DNA from: UMGS1251 sp036666555
GTDB taxonomy: Bacteria > Bacillota > Clostridia > Lachnospirales > Lachnospiraceae
Direction of reading: 5' to 3'
NCBI GenBank assembly: GCA_036666555.1
Contig: JAVWVS010000001.1
Span: 62,001-126,000 of the forward strand
DNA length: 64,000 nucleotides
The notes under the pieces were generated by a model. It searched no databases, was not told where the DNA came from, and saw only the letters and a list, made by a program, of their open reading frames with translations. The translations under genes were made by a program, and so were the position numbers. Within the stretch, counting starts at the first letter, position 1. Each line of letters begins with the position of its first letter. Positions 35,931 to 43,844 of this stretch are shown one piece after another.

Positions 35931-36986
35931 ATGAAATTAGAAGAAACAATCAAAAGCATTCGTCCTTTGGACGCCATAGCTATGACAGCATGCAAAGAAA
36001 AATGGAATGGATTAGTAAAACCGATTCATGGATTTGGTCGGTTTGAAGATACTTTTATGCAAATAGCAGGAATACAAAGAAGTGAAAATATTTTCATAGA
36101 AAATAAAAAGTTGATTATAATGTGCGCGGATAATGGCGTAGTGGAAGAAGGAGTATCTCAAACAGGAAGTGAAACAACAGCAAAAATCGCAAGGCGATTC
36201 AAAAATGGAAGTACATGTAGCGCCGTGATGGCTAAAAAAGCAGGTGTAGAAATCATTCCTATTGACATAGGAATGATCGAAGATGTCGGTTTGAGCTCCT
36301 ACAAAGTAAGGTGTGGCACAGACAATATGGTACATGGTCCGGCCATGACCCGAGAAGAGGCAGTACAGGCAATCGAAGCGGGAATTCAGATAGCCTGTGA
36401 TTGCAAAAACCAAGGGACCCATCTTTTAGTCGCAGGAGATTTGGGTATTGGCAATACCACAACGGCATCTGCCATTACATCGGTATGCACGGGGGAATCG
36501 GTAGATGCCGTTACCGGAAGAGGTGCAGGTCTGGAATTTGAAGGATTTAAGCGAAAAAAAGAAGCCATACGGACAGCCATTGAAAAAAATAAGCCCAATT
36601 CCAAAGACGTTCTGGACGTATTGGCAAAAGTAGGTGGACTGGATATTGCTGGCTTGGTAGGAATCTATTTGGGTGGAGCTGCTTGTGGAATCCCCATTGT
36701 CATCGATGGGTATGCTTCCGCAGTAGCCGCATTTTTAGCCAATCGGTTAAGTCCAATGATAGGCAGTTATGTCATTCCGTTTCATATAACAAAAGAACCG
36801 GGGATGGAAGCAATTTTCAAGAAACTTTCCATTACACCACTTTTTTATGGCGAAATGGGTGTGGGAGAAGGAACCGGAGCGGTGCTATTGTTGCCCCTTT
36901 TGGATATGATGAAAGAAGTTTATGATGGGGCGGATACATTTGAAGAGGCAGAGATATTGCCCTATCAAGTGTTTGGGTGCCATTAA
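35931..36986 (+). CDS. cobT: Nicotinate-nucleotide:dimethylbenzimidazole phosphoribosyltransferase
   Basis: CobT activates the lower ligand base of cobamides by making its alpha-ribotide. The 351-residue protein shows the family motifs MCADNGVVEEGVSQT, LLVAGDLGIGNTTTASA, TGRGAGLE and the catalytic-Glu region GEMGVGEGTGAVLLLP (about 308-323). No other cobamide gene is in the window, so this gene may serve salvage or lower-ligand remodelling. GGGGGGGAA precedes the ATG. It ends at a strong terminator shared with the convergent PHP gene. Confidence 0.95.
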   Translation: MKLEETIKSIRPLDAIAMTACKEKWNGLVKPIHGFGRFEDTFMQIAGIQRSENIFIENKKLIIMCADNGVVEEGVSQTGSETTAKIARRFKNGSTCSAVMAKKAGVEIIPIDIGMIEDVGLSSYKVRCGTDNMVHGPAMTREEAVQAIEAGIQIACDCKNQGTHLLVAGDLGIGNTTTASAITSVCTGESVDAVTGRGAGLEFEGFKRKKEAIRTAIEKNKPNSKDVLDVLAKVGGLDIAGLVGIYLGGAACGIPIVIDGYASAVAAFLANRLSPMIGSYVIPFHITKEPGMEAIFKKLSITPLFYGEMGVGEGTGAVLLLPLLDMMKEVYDGADTFEEAEILPYQVFGCH

Positions 36987-36992
36987 AAATAG

Positions 36993-37036
36993 AAAAAGAG
37001 TATCCTGCGGATATTAGTCCATGGGATACTCTTTTT
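36993..37036. terminator. Bidirectional terminator, cobT and the minus-strand hydrogenase-linked operon
   Basis: AAAAAGAGTATCC (36993-37005) pairs with GGATACTCTTTTT (37024-37036). The loop contains the stop codon of the minus-strand PHP gene, and part of its coding end forms one arm. A- and T-runs flank both sides, so it can work in either direction. Confidence 0.9.
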
Positions 37037-37745
37037 TTGCAATTGTTTTTAGTAAATCAGGCAGTGCTCGTGATTCTGAAAACAGTTGATAACTGGGTTC
37101 ATGGATATCCACCAAATAATGAGCATCAGAACTGCTAATAATATGACAAGTCTCTAAGTATGGATTTTCCCTTTTCAAGCGATGAAGATTTTTGAGGTCG
37201 TGTACCTCCGCACAAGTGAATGTGCTATCCGGGGGAATAAACCCCAAATTGGATAAAAGACTGGTGGAGGTTTTATCAAGGTGGGCCGGGTAGGCAATTC
37301 CATGATAAGAAGCGGTCAAATCATTGACCACATCAAAAGAAATATCCGTAGCACTAATCAAAAGATGATCCACTCTTCCGATTTCTTCATCTTCTTCATT
37401 CAGAATCTGCTGTTTCCCAAAAATGTCTTCTTTGTTTTGAATCGGAAGCATATGGGCATACACATATTCATCGAATGCAAGTGCATCCAAAAGAGTGGGA
37501 AATAAGCAAATCACATGCACTTCCTCGGAAGTACAAAGTTCCATTCCTGGAATGACAGTGACACCGTAATTTTCTCCATGAATCAATGCCGCAGGACAAT
37601 TCTTACAAGAATTATGATCGGTAATCGCAATCACATCCAGACCTTTGACGGCTGCCATCCCTACGATATTAGCAGGGGTCATATCATCATCCCCACATGG
37701 GGAAAGACAGGAATGAAGATGCAGGTCATAATAAAGAGGAATCAT
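37014..37745 (-). CDS. PHP-domain metal-dependent phosphoesterase
   Basis: This 243-residue protein opens with MIPLYYDLHLHSCLSPCGDD, the first PHP metal motif (HxH). Further ligands are in AITDHNSCKN, PGMELCTSEEVHV, the HGIAYPAHLDK segment and SSDAHYL. The metal sites look complete. PHP enzymes hydrolyse phosphoesters such as nucleotides or histidinol phosphate, and the substrate here is unknown. The start is ATG 37745, which overlaps the upstream stop in ATGA; longer frames lack a ribosome site. It is the last gene of the minus-strand operon with DRTGG proteins, an RsbW-like ATPase and an H-cluster protein. Confidence 0.88.
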   Translation of the reverse strand: MIPLYYDLHLHSCLSPCGDDDMTPANIVGMAAVKGLDVIAITDHNSCKNCPAALIHGENYGVTVIPGMELCTSEEVHVICLFPTLLDALAFDEYVYAHMLPIQNKEDIFGKQQILNEEDEEIGRVDHLLISATDISFDVVNDLTASYHGIAYPAHLDKTSTSLLSNLGFIPPDSTFTCAEVHDLKNLHRLKRENPYLETCHIISSSDAHYLVDIHEPSYQLFSESRALPDLLKTIAKKEYPMD

Positions 37746-38074
37746 AAGTTTCCCAATTCGTATAACTGGAAGGCGGCATCGAAAATGGGAAGTTCCGTTT
37801 CCAAGACAGCAAGTCCTTCTTCTTTGGCACAAGCAAGTTCCGCTTCACCTAGGTGAATGCCTTCAGCAAGAATGATACATGCCACATCGGCTAAAGAAGC
37901 TACTGCCAAAGTATTTCGGTTCCCCATAACCGTTACCCATACACCATCGGCGGGTGCTTTGCTCATCGCTATGCTCAGCAGATCACAACAAAAAATTTTG
38001 GAAATGGTTCGATTAGGATCGCCTGTACATAATACCGTAAAACAACTGGCATCTAAGATATTTTGTATAGTCAC
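37742..38074 (-). CDS. DRTGG-domain protein, second copy
   Basis: This 110-residue alpha/beta protein starts at GTG 38074 with GAGAGGAG 7 bases upstream. Segments FTVLCTGDPNRTISKIFCCDLLS and ADVACIILAEGIHLGEAELACAKEEGLAVL fit the DRTGG fold, found at the N-terminus of HPr kinase-like and CBS-associated proteins. It is related to the first gene of this operon (39897-40241), which suggests duplication. DRTGG domains are thought to bind small ligands. A regulatory rather than catalytic role in the hydrogenase island is inferred from context. Confidence 0.75.
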   Translation of the reverse strand: MTIQNILDASCFTVLCTGDPNRTISKIFCCDLLSIAMSKAPADGVWVTVMGNRNTLAVASLADVACIILAEGIHLGEAELACAKEEGLAVLETELPIFDAAFQLYELGNL

Positions 38075-38087
38075 GTCTGTTCTCCTC

Positions 38088-39458
38088 TCAAAAGTGAAGC
38101 AATTCTAGTTCGGTAGTTAGTTTCTGAATATAATCTTGTAAAATCCGCATGGAATCATCATTTTGACCGGATAGATTGATAGATTTTGCAAGAAATTCAA
38201 TTTCATCGGATAAACTATTAATATAATCCCGAAGCACGTAGATACAGTCATTGCTGGTGGCTTCTCCACGGACAATATCTTCTGCCAACGCTTGACAAGT
38301 AGGAGCTCCACAGGAACCACAATCCAACCCCGGAAATTTTTTGGTTAAATCTTCTACGGTCTTCATCATTTCCAGACTTTCTTTAAATGTACTGCCAAGA
38401 CGAAATACCGGTTCATAATCAATGTGACTGCTCCAATTTAAATCTACATCCGGATTCGTATCTAAATGATTACGGGCTACTGGAAGGTAACGCAGTATTT
38501 TTTTCGTTTTACTTTCGGCTACATAGGCATTCTCTACAGTTAACACACCACCGACACAGCCACCGCTGCAAGCATTCAGCTCAATGAACTTCAGTCCGTG
38601 GATCTTTTCATCTTCCAAACCTTCTAACACTCGGAGAACATTGACGATACCATCGGCAGCCAGATAACTATCTGTAATAATTCCGGCAGCTTCTCCACCA
38701 CTATTACTCCAGCCAATTCCAATACGACCGGAATTAGAAAGAGGAAGTAAAGCACTTTCGTCATGAGTCATATGAGGAAGTAGCAGAGGATATACATCCT
38801 TGATTGCAACCACATTGTCAATTTGACTTTTTTTCACTCCCAGAGGGGCTTTCGCATAAGATACCTTGGAAGGACAAGGAGAGATAAAGATAATACCAAT
38901 GTCTTCCGCCGGTAGTCCGGTCTTTTCCATAGCCCGTTTTCTGGCAATCTCCGCAGCCACTTCTACCGGTGGCTTTAAAGGAAGCAGTCTGGGAATCAAA
39001 GAGGGGAATTTCACCCGGACCAGACGCACAATAGAGGGGCAGGCAGTACTGATAAAAGGTGCTTCCTCCTCGTGCTCATTAATATAGGTACGGGAAGCTT
39101 CTGAAACAAGCTCCGCTGCAGCACTCACTTCATAGACATCATCAAAGCCAATTTTTAGCAATGCGTTCAGTACGATGTCTACGTTGATCAGATTATTATA
39201 TTGTGCATAAAGTGCAGGAGCAGGAAGTGCAACTGCATATTTAAAATTATTGATGACATTGAGAAAATCATAAAGGGGAATCTTCGCATGGTGTGGACAA
39301 TAGCGAATGCAACGCCCGCAATCTACGCAGAATTCATCCGTAATATGTGCTTTCCCATTGTGTACGCGAATCGCTTGGGTGGGGCAGTATTTAATACAGT
39401 TGATACAACCTTTACAAGCATCTGCATCCAGACGTACAGAGCGGATAAATTTGTCCAT
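38088..39458 (-). CDS. Sensory-type [FeFe]-hydrogenase-like protein with ferredoxin and C-terminal [4Fe-4S] domains
   Basis: This protein of 456 residues has two N-terminal [4Fe-4S] motifs (CKGCINCIKYCP and CVDCGRCIRYCP, about 15-60). The hydrogenase-like domain carries altered H-cluster motifs: L1 TACPS, L2 PCPSK and L3 NACSGGCVGG. All four cluster cysteines appear present, but the catalytic surroundings differ from HydA. A further iron-sulphur motif, CGSCGAPTC, lies near residue 385, followed by a short helical tail. This pattern matches putative sensory (group C/D) enzymes rather than H2 producers. The start ATG 39458 is chosen because GGAGA precedes it; an ATG 12 bases upstream overlaps that site. 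Its operon neighbours are an RsbW-like ATPase and DRTGG proteins. Confidence 0.82.
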   Translation of the reverse strand: MDKFIRSVRLDADACKGCINCIKYCPTQAIRVHNGKAHITDEFCVDCGRCIRYCPHHAKIPLYDFLNVINNFKYAVALPAPALYAQYNNLINVDIVLNALLKIGFDDVYEVSAAAELVSEASRTYINEHEEEAPFISTACPSIVRLVRVKFPSLIPRLLPLKPPVEVAAEIARKRAMEKTGLPAEDIGIIFISPCPSKVSYAKAPLGVKKSQIDNVVAIKDVYPLLLPHMTHDESALLPLSNSGRIGIGWSNSGGEAAGIITDSYLAADGIVNVLRVLEGLEDEKIHGLKFIELNACSGGCVGGVLTVENAYVAESKTKKILRYLPVARNHLDTNPDVDLNWSSHIDYEPVFRLGSTFKESLEMMKTVEDLTKKFPGLDCGSCGAPTCQALAEDIVRGEATSNDCIYVLRDYINSLSDEIEFLAKSINLSGQNDDSMRILQDYIQKLTTELELLHF

Positions 39459-39473
39459 AAAAATCTCCATTCT

Positions 39474-39896
39474 TTACATATTAATATTCATAGTAACGGT
39501 AGTGCCTACACCAATGGTGGTGTCAATATACATCTCATCCGAATATTTCCTCATATTGGGAAGCCCCATGCCGGCACCAAAACCAAGAGAACGAACCTCT
39601 TCAGGAGCAGTAGAAAACCCCACTTCCATGGCTTTATCCACATCCTTGATTCCTGGACCTTGATCAGCAAGGACAATTTTAATGACTTGGTCAGAAATGT
39701 CTACCGTAATGTCTCCACCATTGGCATGAATCACCATATTAATTTCACCTTCATACATAGAAATGGCAACGCGACGAATAACGTTGCTGTCCACTCCCAT
39801 CATTTTCAATTTGTTTTTGACATCACTGCTAGCTTCGCCGGCTCTTGTGAAATCGTCACCGGATATTTTGTAATGAAATGTAATGCCGTCACTCAT
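39474..39896 (-). CDS. RsbW/RsbT-like ATP-binding (anti-sigma type) kinase
   Basis: This 140-residue single-domain GHKL ATPase has the N-box EGEINMVIHANGG, the G1 box DQGPGIKD and the GFGAGMGLPNMRKY lid region. This compact form is typical of serine kinases that regulate anti-anti-sigma factors (RsbW, RsbT, SpoIIAB), and no histidine phosphoacceptor domain is attached. Its start codon directly abuts the stop of the first DRTGG gene. A SpoIIE-type phosphatase occurs at 47688 in the same island, so a kinase/phosphatase pair is plausible. The target protein is not visible in the window. Confidence 0.82.
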   Translation of the reverse strand: MSDGITFHYKISGDDFTRAGEASSDVKNKLKMMGVDSNVIRRVAISMYEGEINMVIHANGGDITVDISDQVIKIVLADQGPGIKDVDKAMEVGFSTAPEEVRSLGFGAGMGLPNMRKYSDEMYIDTTIGVGTTVTMNINM

Positions 39897-40241
39897 TTAC
39901 GCACCTCCGAGTAATCCATTGCTGTATAATATACCACAAGTTGTAAACATGTGGTGGGTTGTAGAAAGGATCACGATATTTTTTTCCTTTGCTAATCGAA
40001 GCATATTCTCGTCCGGACTTTTATCCCTGACAAAAATAATACAGACGATATCAAGCATTTCTGCAGTACGTACCACCTGCGGGTTACATAACCCTGTAAT
40101 TAGTACAGATTGTTCTTCTGCATATGCCAGTACATCACTCATCATATCGGAAGAAAATACAAACTCTGTGTCTACGCTCAATAACTCATCTCCAAACAGT
40201 ATATCAGCATCTAAGAGCGTTTTAATTTCGTTGATTGTCAT
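39897..40241 (-). CDS. DRTGG-domain protein, first copy
   Basis: This 114-residue protein begins MTINEIKTLLDADILFGDELL. It continues with SVDTEFVFSSDMMSDVLAYAEEQSVLI-type residues and LDIVCIIFVRDKSPDENMLRLAKEKNIVIL, the DRTGG alpha/beta pattern. The start ATG 40241 has GGGAGG just upstream; the longer frame to 40343 begins with a hydrophobic stretch lacking a ribosome site. It is the promoter-proximal gene of the minus-strand operon, diverging from the hydrogenase operon. Clostridial hydrogenase operons often carry such proteins, but the ligand is unknown. Confidence 0.8.
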   Translation of the reverse strand: MTINEIKTLLDADILFGDELLSVDTEFVFSSDMMSDVLAYAEEQSVLITGLCNPQVVRTAEMLDIVCIIFVRDKSPDENMLRLAKEKNIVILSTTHHMFTTCGILYSNGLLGGA

Positions 40242-40290
40242 AAAAGCCTCCCATTCAATTTTAGTAACGGTGCCGAATTTCTTTGCCATC

Positions 40291-40319
40291 AGTATATCAT
40301 TATCAAAAAGCAAAAGCAA
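40291..40319 (-). promoter_or_regulatory. SigA-type promoter of the minus-strand DRTGG-HydS-like operon
   Basis: On the minus strand TTGCTT (40319-40314), 17 bases and TATACT (40296-40291), with TGA just before the -10, form a good promoter 50 bases from the first ATG. Confidence 0.7.
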
Positions 40320-40401
40320 CAGCACTTTGCACAATGAGAGCAAAAAGCAGGGAAATATTTTACGATATCGTACAAAAACAGAGTGAAATATTAGTCAAGC
40401 A

Positions 40402-40419
40402 TTGTGTAAAAATTAACAA
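40402..40419. promoter_or_regulatory. Rex-like operator in the divergent hydrogenase promoter region
   Basis: TTGTGTAAAAATTAACAA matches the Rex consensus TTGTTAA-N4-TTAACAA at 12 of 14 defined positions, with a perfect right half. Rex represses fermentation and hydrogenase genes when the NADH/NAD+ ratio is low. The site lies between the two divergent promoters, about 140 bases before hydC. Binding is inferred, and no rex gene is in the window. The rest of 40242-40561 is promoter sequence and a TACGATATCGTA palindrome at 40361-40372. Confidence 0.6.
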
Positions 40420-40448
40420 AAAATGACAAAAAAACAAGTAGATTTTTG

Positions 40449-40457
40449 TGCGATAAT
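40449..40457 (+). promoter_or_regulatory. Candidate extended -10 promoter of the hyd operon
   Basis: TGCGATAAT has the TGn-GATAAT form of an extended -10 element, and no good -35 lies 17 bases upstream. It would give a leader of about 95 bases before hydC. Other starts in this AT-rich region are possible. Confidence 0.4.
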
Positions 40458-40561
40458 ATGGTACGATAGAAAAGAATTAGAACGTCATGCATAGGATTGG
40501 ACTTTATAAGACCAGAATATGCGCTTATGAGCAGAACAAAAACGTAAAGGGAGGTTAGGAA

Positions 40562-41056
40562 ATGCTTTCTAAGAAACAGGCTGTTCCATTTAAAGGAACG
40601 CAAGAACAAGAAGAAACATTACGAAACATGGTTCGAGAAATGAAGGATGAAAAGGGAGCGCTGATGCCGATACTTCAAAAGGCCCAGGGGATTTATGGTT
40701 ACTTGCCCGTAGAAGTACAGAAAATCGTCGCAGAAGAAATGCAGATTCCATTGGAAAAAATTTATGGGGTTGCAACTTTTTACTCACAGTTTACATTGCA
40801 TCCAAAGGGAAGAAATCAAGTTTCCGTATGTCTTGGAACTGCATGTTATGTAAAAGGTTCCGGTGACATTTATAACGCAGTGATGGAAAAATTGGGGATT
40901 GTTGGCGGAGAATGTACAGAAGATGGTAAGTTTTCATTAGATGCATGTCGCTGTATAGGCGCATGTGGGTTGGCACCAGTCATGATGATCAATGGTGATG
41001 TATATGGAAGATTAACTGTTGATTCATTGGATGATATTCTTGCAAAATACGAATAG
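40562..41056 (+). CDS. hydC: Bifurcating hydrogenase small subunit (HydC, NuoE-like [2Fe-2S] protein)
   Basis: This 164-residue thioredoxin-like [2Fe-2S] protein is a subunit of the electron-bifurcating HydABC complex that couples ferredoxin and NADH oxidation to H2 formation. After an N-terminal helical part (PILQKAQGIYGYLP and IYGVATFYSQF), the four cluster cysteines lie in VCLGTACYVKG and DACRCIGACGLAPV. GGGAGG precedes the ATG at 40562. It is the first gene of a plus-strand operon that continues through hydA to a terminator at 45623. Confidence 0.92.
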   Translation: MLSKKQAVPFKGTQEQEETLRNMVREMKDEKGALMPILQKAQGIYGYLPVEVQKIVAEEMQIPLEKIYGVATFYSQFTLHPKGRNQVSVCLGTACYVKGSGDIYNAVMEKLGIVGGECTEDGKFSLDACRCIGACGLAPVMMINGDVYGRLTVDSLDDILAKYE

Positions 41057-41059
41057 CCT

Positions 41060-41617
41060 ATGATGCCGGAAATAGCACTAAATATTTTAGATGTGGCAGA
41101 GAACTCTGTCCGTGCAGATGCATCGCTGGTTGAGATTACAGTGGCGGTCCAGACCAAGGAGGACACTCTTACGGTTATGATTAAAGATAACGGTTGTGGA
41201 ATGAGTGAAACTCAAGTAGAAAAGGTAATGGATCCGTTTTTTACCACAAGGAAGACTAGAAAGGTAGGCCTTGGGGTTCCGTTTTTTAAACAAGCAGCAG
41301 AATGTACAGGAGGAAGCTTTACCATAACGTCCCAAGAAGGAACCGGAACAGTCGTAACAGCTATATTTGGACTTTCTCACATAGATAGAATGCCGTTAGG
41401 TGACATGAATGCTACGATACATACGCTGGTGGTATTTAATCAGTCCATAGATTTTATATATACCTATTGTTATGATGATAAAAGTTTTGTACTTGATACG
41501 AGAGAATTAAAAGAAATCTTAGGAGATGTTTCTTTCCAGACAGCAGAAGTTTCAGGATTCATCAAAGAATACTTGAGTGAAAATGAGGCTGATACAGATG
41601 GTGGAGCAGATGTTTAA
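41060..41617 (+). CDS. Hydrogenase-operon ATP-binding (GHKL) protein
   Basis: This 185-residue protein carries a histidine-kinase-like ATPase domain: N-box NILDVAENSVRA, G1 box DNGCGMSE, F-box DPFFTTRKTRK and VGLGVPFFKQAAE. A 60-residue C-terminal part after about residue 115 is of unknown type. No phosphoacceptor His domain is visible. Such ATPases are found between hydC and the [2Fe-2S] gene in many clostridial hyd operons. A serine/threonine kinase or regulatory role is likely but unproven. The gene starts 3 bases after hydC. Confidence 0.8.
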   Translation: MMPEIALNILDVAENSVRADASLVEITVAVQTKEDTLTVMIKDNGCGMSETQVEKVMDPFFTTRKTRKVGLGVPFFKQAAECTGGSFTITSQEGTGTVVTAIFGLSHIDRMPLGDMNATIHTLVVFNQSIDFIYTYCYDDKSFVLDTRELKEILGDVSFQTAEVSGFIKEYLSENEADTDGGADV

Positions 41618-41640
41618 GAATAATAGAATGGAGGATTTGT

Positions 41641-42021
41641 ATGAAATCTCTTGAAGAGTTGAAAGCAATCAGAGAAAAGATGGAAGGAAAAGTCGGCATG
41701 CGTTCCGAAAGTGAAAGCCAGACAAGAGTTATTGTTGGAATGGCTACTTGTGGAATTGCTAGTGGTGCCAGACCGGTACTTACTACGTTATCAGATGCAG
41801 TGCAAGAACTAGGCCTTAAAGATATCGCGGTAACACAGACAGGCTGTATTGGTCTTTGCCAGTATGAGCCCATTGTAGAAATATTAGAACCAGGAAAAGA
41901 AAAAGTAACTTATGTGAAAATGAATCCGGAAAAAGCAATGGAAGTTGTTCGGTTACATCTTCAAGGTGGGCAAGTGGTAAAAAAATACACATTGTCGGCT
42001 GAAAAAATAGGTGAGAAGTAG
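41641..42021 (+). CDS. Small [2Fe-2S] ferredoxin-like protein of the hyd operon
   Basis: This 126-residue thioredoxin-like [2Fe-2S] protein has its cluster cysteines in MATCGIASGARP and TQTGCIGLCQYEPIV. An N-terminal helix (MKSLEELKAIREKM) resembles the HydB-associated small subunits in clostridial operons. It probably relays electrons to or from the NuoF-like HydB next door, which itself begins with a similar domain. GGAGG precedes the ATG, and hydB follows after 20 bases. Confidence 0.85.
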   Translation: MKSLEELKAIREKMEGKVGMRSESESQTRVIVGMATCGIASGARPVLTTLSDAVQELGLKDIAVTQTGCIGLCQYEPIVEILEPGKEKVTYVKMNPEKAMEVVRLHLQGGQVVKKYTLSAEKIGEK

Positions 42022-42041
42022 GAAGAAGGAGGGTTAGTAAT

Positions 42042-43829
42042 ATGTATCGTTCACACGTTTTGGTTTGTGGTGGAACAGGATGTACTTCCTCAGGCAGCCA
42101 GAAAATTATAGACAAATTGCAGGAAGAAATTAAAAATGCAGGACTGGAAGAAGAAGTTGGCGTTGTAAAAACAGGATGTTTTGGTCTCTGTGCGCTAGGT
42201 CCAATTATGATCGTATATCCGGAAGGTTCTTTTTACTCCATGGTAAAAGAAGACGATATTCCGGAAATCGTTTCCGAACATCTATTAAAAGGAAGGGTTG
42301 TAAAACGTCTCTTATATGATGAAACAACAAAATCAGAAGATGTCCTTCCGTTGCAGGAAACAAAATTCTACAAAAAACAGAAGAGAATTGCTCTTCGTAA
42401 CTGTGGTGTTATCAATCCGGAGAATATCGATGAATACATAGGAACAAGAGGATATGAAGCACTTGGCACGGTACTTACGACCATGTCTCAGGATGATGTA
42501 ATCCAAGTGATGTTAGACAGTGGATTACGTGGACGTGGTGGAGCAGGTTTCCCAACTGGTAAAAAATGGTTATTTGCGAAACAAAATGACGCAGATCAAA
42601 AATACGTTTGCTGTAATGCAGATGAAGGAGATCCGGGCGCATTTATGGATCGTTCTGTACTTGAGGGAGATCCACATGTGGTATTGGAAGCAATGGCAAT
42701 TGCAGGATATGCAATTGGTGCTTCTCAGGGATTTATCTACGTGCGTGCAGAATATCCAATCGCAGTAAAACGTTTGGAAATTGCCATTGCACAAGCGAGA
42801 GAATATGGGTTACTAGGTGATCATATTTTTGAAACGGACTTTAGTTTTGACATTGAACTAAGACTGGGAGCCGGAGCATTTGTATGTGGAGAAGAAACTG
42901 CTTTAATGACTTCGATTGAAGGTCATCGAGGAGAGCCAAGACCACGTCCTCCATTCCCTGCATTAAAAGGATTATTCCAAAAACCAACGATTTTAAATAA
43001 CGTTGAAACATTGGCAAATATTCCACAGATTATTTTAAATGGAGCAGAATGGTTTGCATCTGTTGGTACAGAAAAATCAAAGGGAACCAAAGTATTTGCA
43101 CTTGGTGGAAAAATCAATAACACCGGGTTGGTAGAAATTCCTATGGGTACCACACTTCGCGAAATTGTTGAAGAAATCGGTGGTGGAATTCCCAATGGTA
43201 AGAAATTCAAAGCAGCACAGACCGGCGGACCTTCCGGCGGATGTATTCCGGCAGAAAAGATGGATGTTCCGATTGATTATGATAACTTAATCGCCATTGG
43301 TTCTATGATGGGTTCCGGCGGATTAATCGTTATGGATGAAGACAACTGTATGGTAGATATCGCAAAATTCTTCCTGGAATTTACCGTGGATGAATCTTGT
43401 GGAAAATGTACTCCTTGCCGTGTCGGTACCAGACGTATGCTTGAAATCTTAGAAAAGATCACCAAGGGACAGGGAACTATGGAAGATTTGGATAAGCTGG
43501 AAGAATTGGCAGAGCACTTAAAGAGCAACTCCTTGTGTGCACTTGGCCAGACAGCACCGAATCCAGTTATCTCAACCTTACGTTACTTTAGAGATGAATA
43601 TATAGCACATATCGTAGACAAAAAATGTCCAGCAGGCGTATGTAAAGATTTGCTTCAGTATAAGATTGATGCAGATAAATGTAAGGGTTGTACCCTATGC
43701 GCAAGAGCATGTCCAGGTGGAGCAATCGTGGGCAGCGTAAAAGAACCACATATGATAGACCAGAAAAAGTGTGTAAAATGTGGAGCTTGTATGGAAAAAT
43801 GTCGATTTGGTGCTATTTACAAAGAGTAA
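42042..43829 (+). CDS. hydB: Bifurcating hydrogenase NADH/FMN subunit (HydB, NuoF-like)
   Basis: This 595-residue flavoprotein is the NAD(H)-binding part and probable bifurcation site of HydABC. An N-terminal [2Fe-2S] domain (CGGTGCTSSGS and KTGCFGLCALGP) is followed by the NuoF core with GRGGAGFPTGKKW (NADH/FMN), GAGAFVCGEETAL and the [4Fe-4S] motif ESCGKCTPCRVGTRRM. A C-terminal two-cluster ferredoxin domain (CKGCTLCARACP and CVKCGACMEKCRFG) ends the chain. The layout equals that of known bifurcating HydB proteins. Confidence 0.96.
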   Translation: MYRSHVLVCGGTGCTSSGSQKIIDKLQEEIKNAGLEEEVGVVKTGCFGLCALGPIMIVYPEGSFYSMVKEDDIPEIVSEHLLKGRVVKRLLYDETTKSEDVLPLQETKFYKKQKRIALRNCGVINPENIDEYIGTRGYEALGTVLTTMSQDDVIQVMLDSGLRGRGGAGFPTGKKWLFAKQNDADQKYVCCNADEGDPGAFMDRSVLEGDPHVVLEAMAIAGYAIGASQGFIYVRAEYPIAVKRLEIAIAQAREYGLLGDHIFETDFSFDIELRLGAGAFVCGEETALMTSIEGHRGEPRPRPPFPALKGLFQKPTILNNVETLANIPQIILNGAEWFASVGTEKSKGTKVFALGGKINNTGLVEIPMGTTLREIVEEIGGGIPNGKKFKAAQTGGPSGGCIPAEKMDVPIDYDNLIAIGSMMGSGGLIVMDEDNCMVDIAKFFLEFTVDESCGKCTPCRVGTRRMLEILEKITKGQGTMEDLDKLEELAEHLKSNSLCALGQTAPNPVISTLRYFRDEYIAHIVDKKCPAGVCKDLLQYKIDADKCKGCTLCARACPGGAIVGSVKEPHMIDQKKCVKCGACMEKCRFGAIYKE

Positions 43830-43844
43830 TGGAGGATGGAAAAA

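Noticed and set aside
39201..39914. Plus-strand frame of 237 codons opposite the sensory H-cluster gene
   Set aside because: It is antisense to two well-supported minus-strand genes and carries no recognisable motif.
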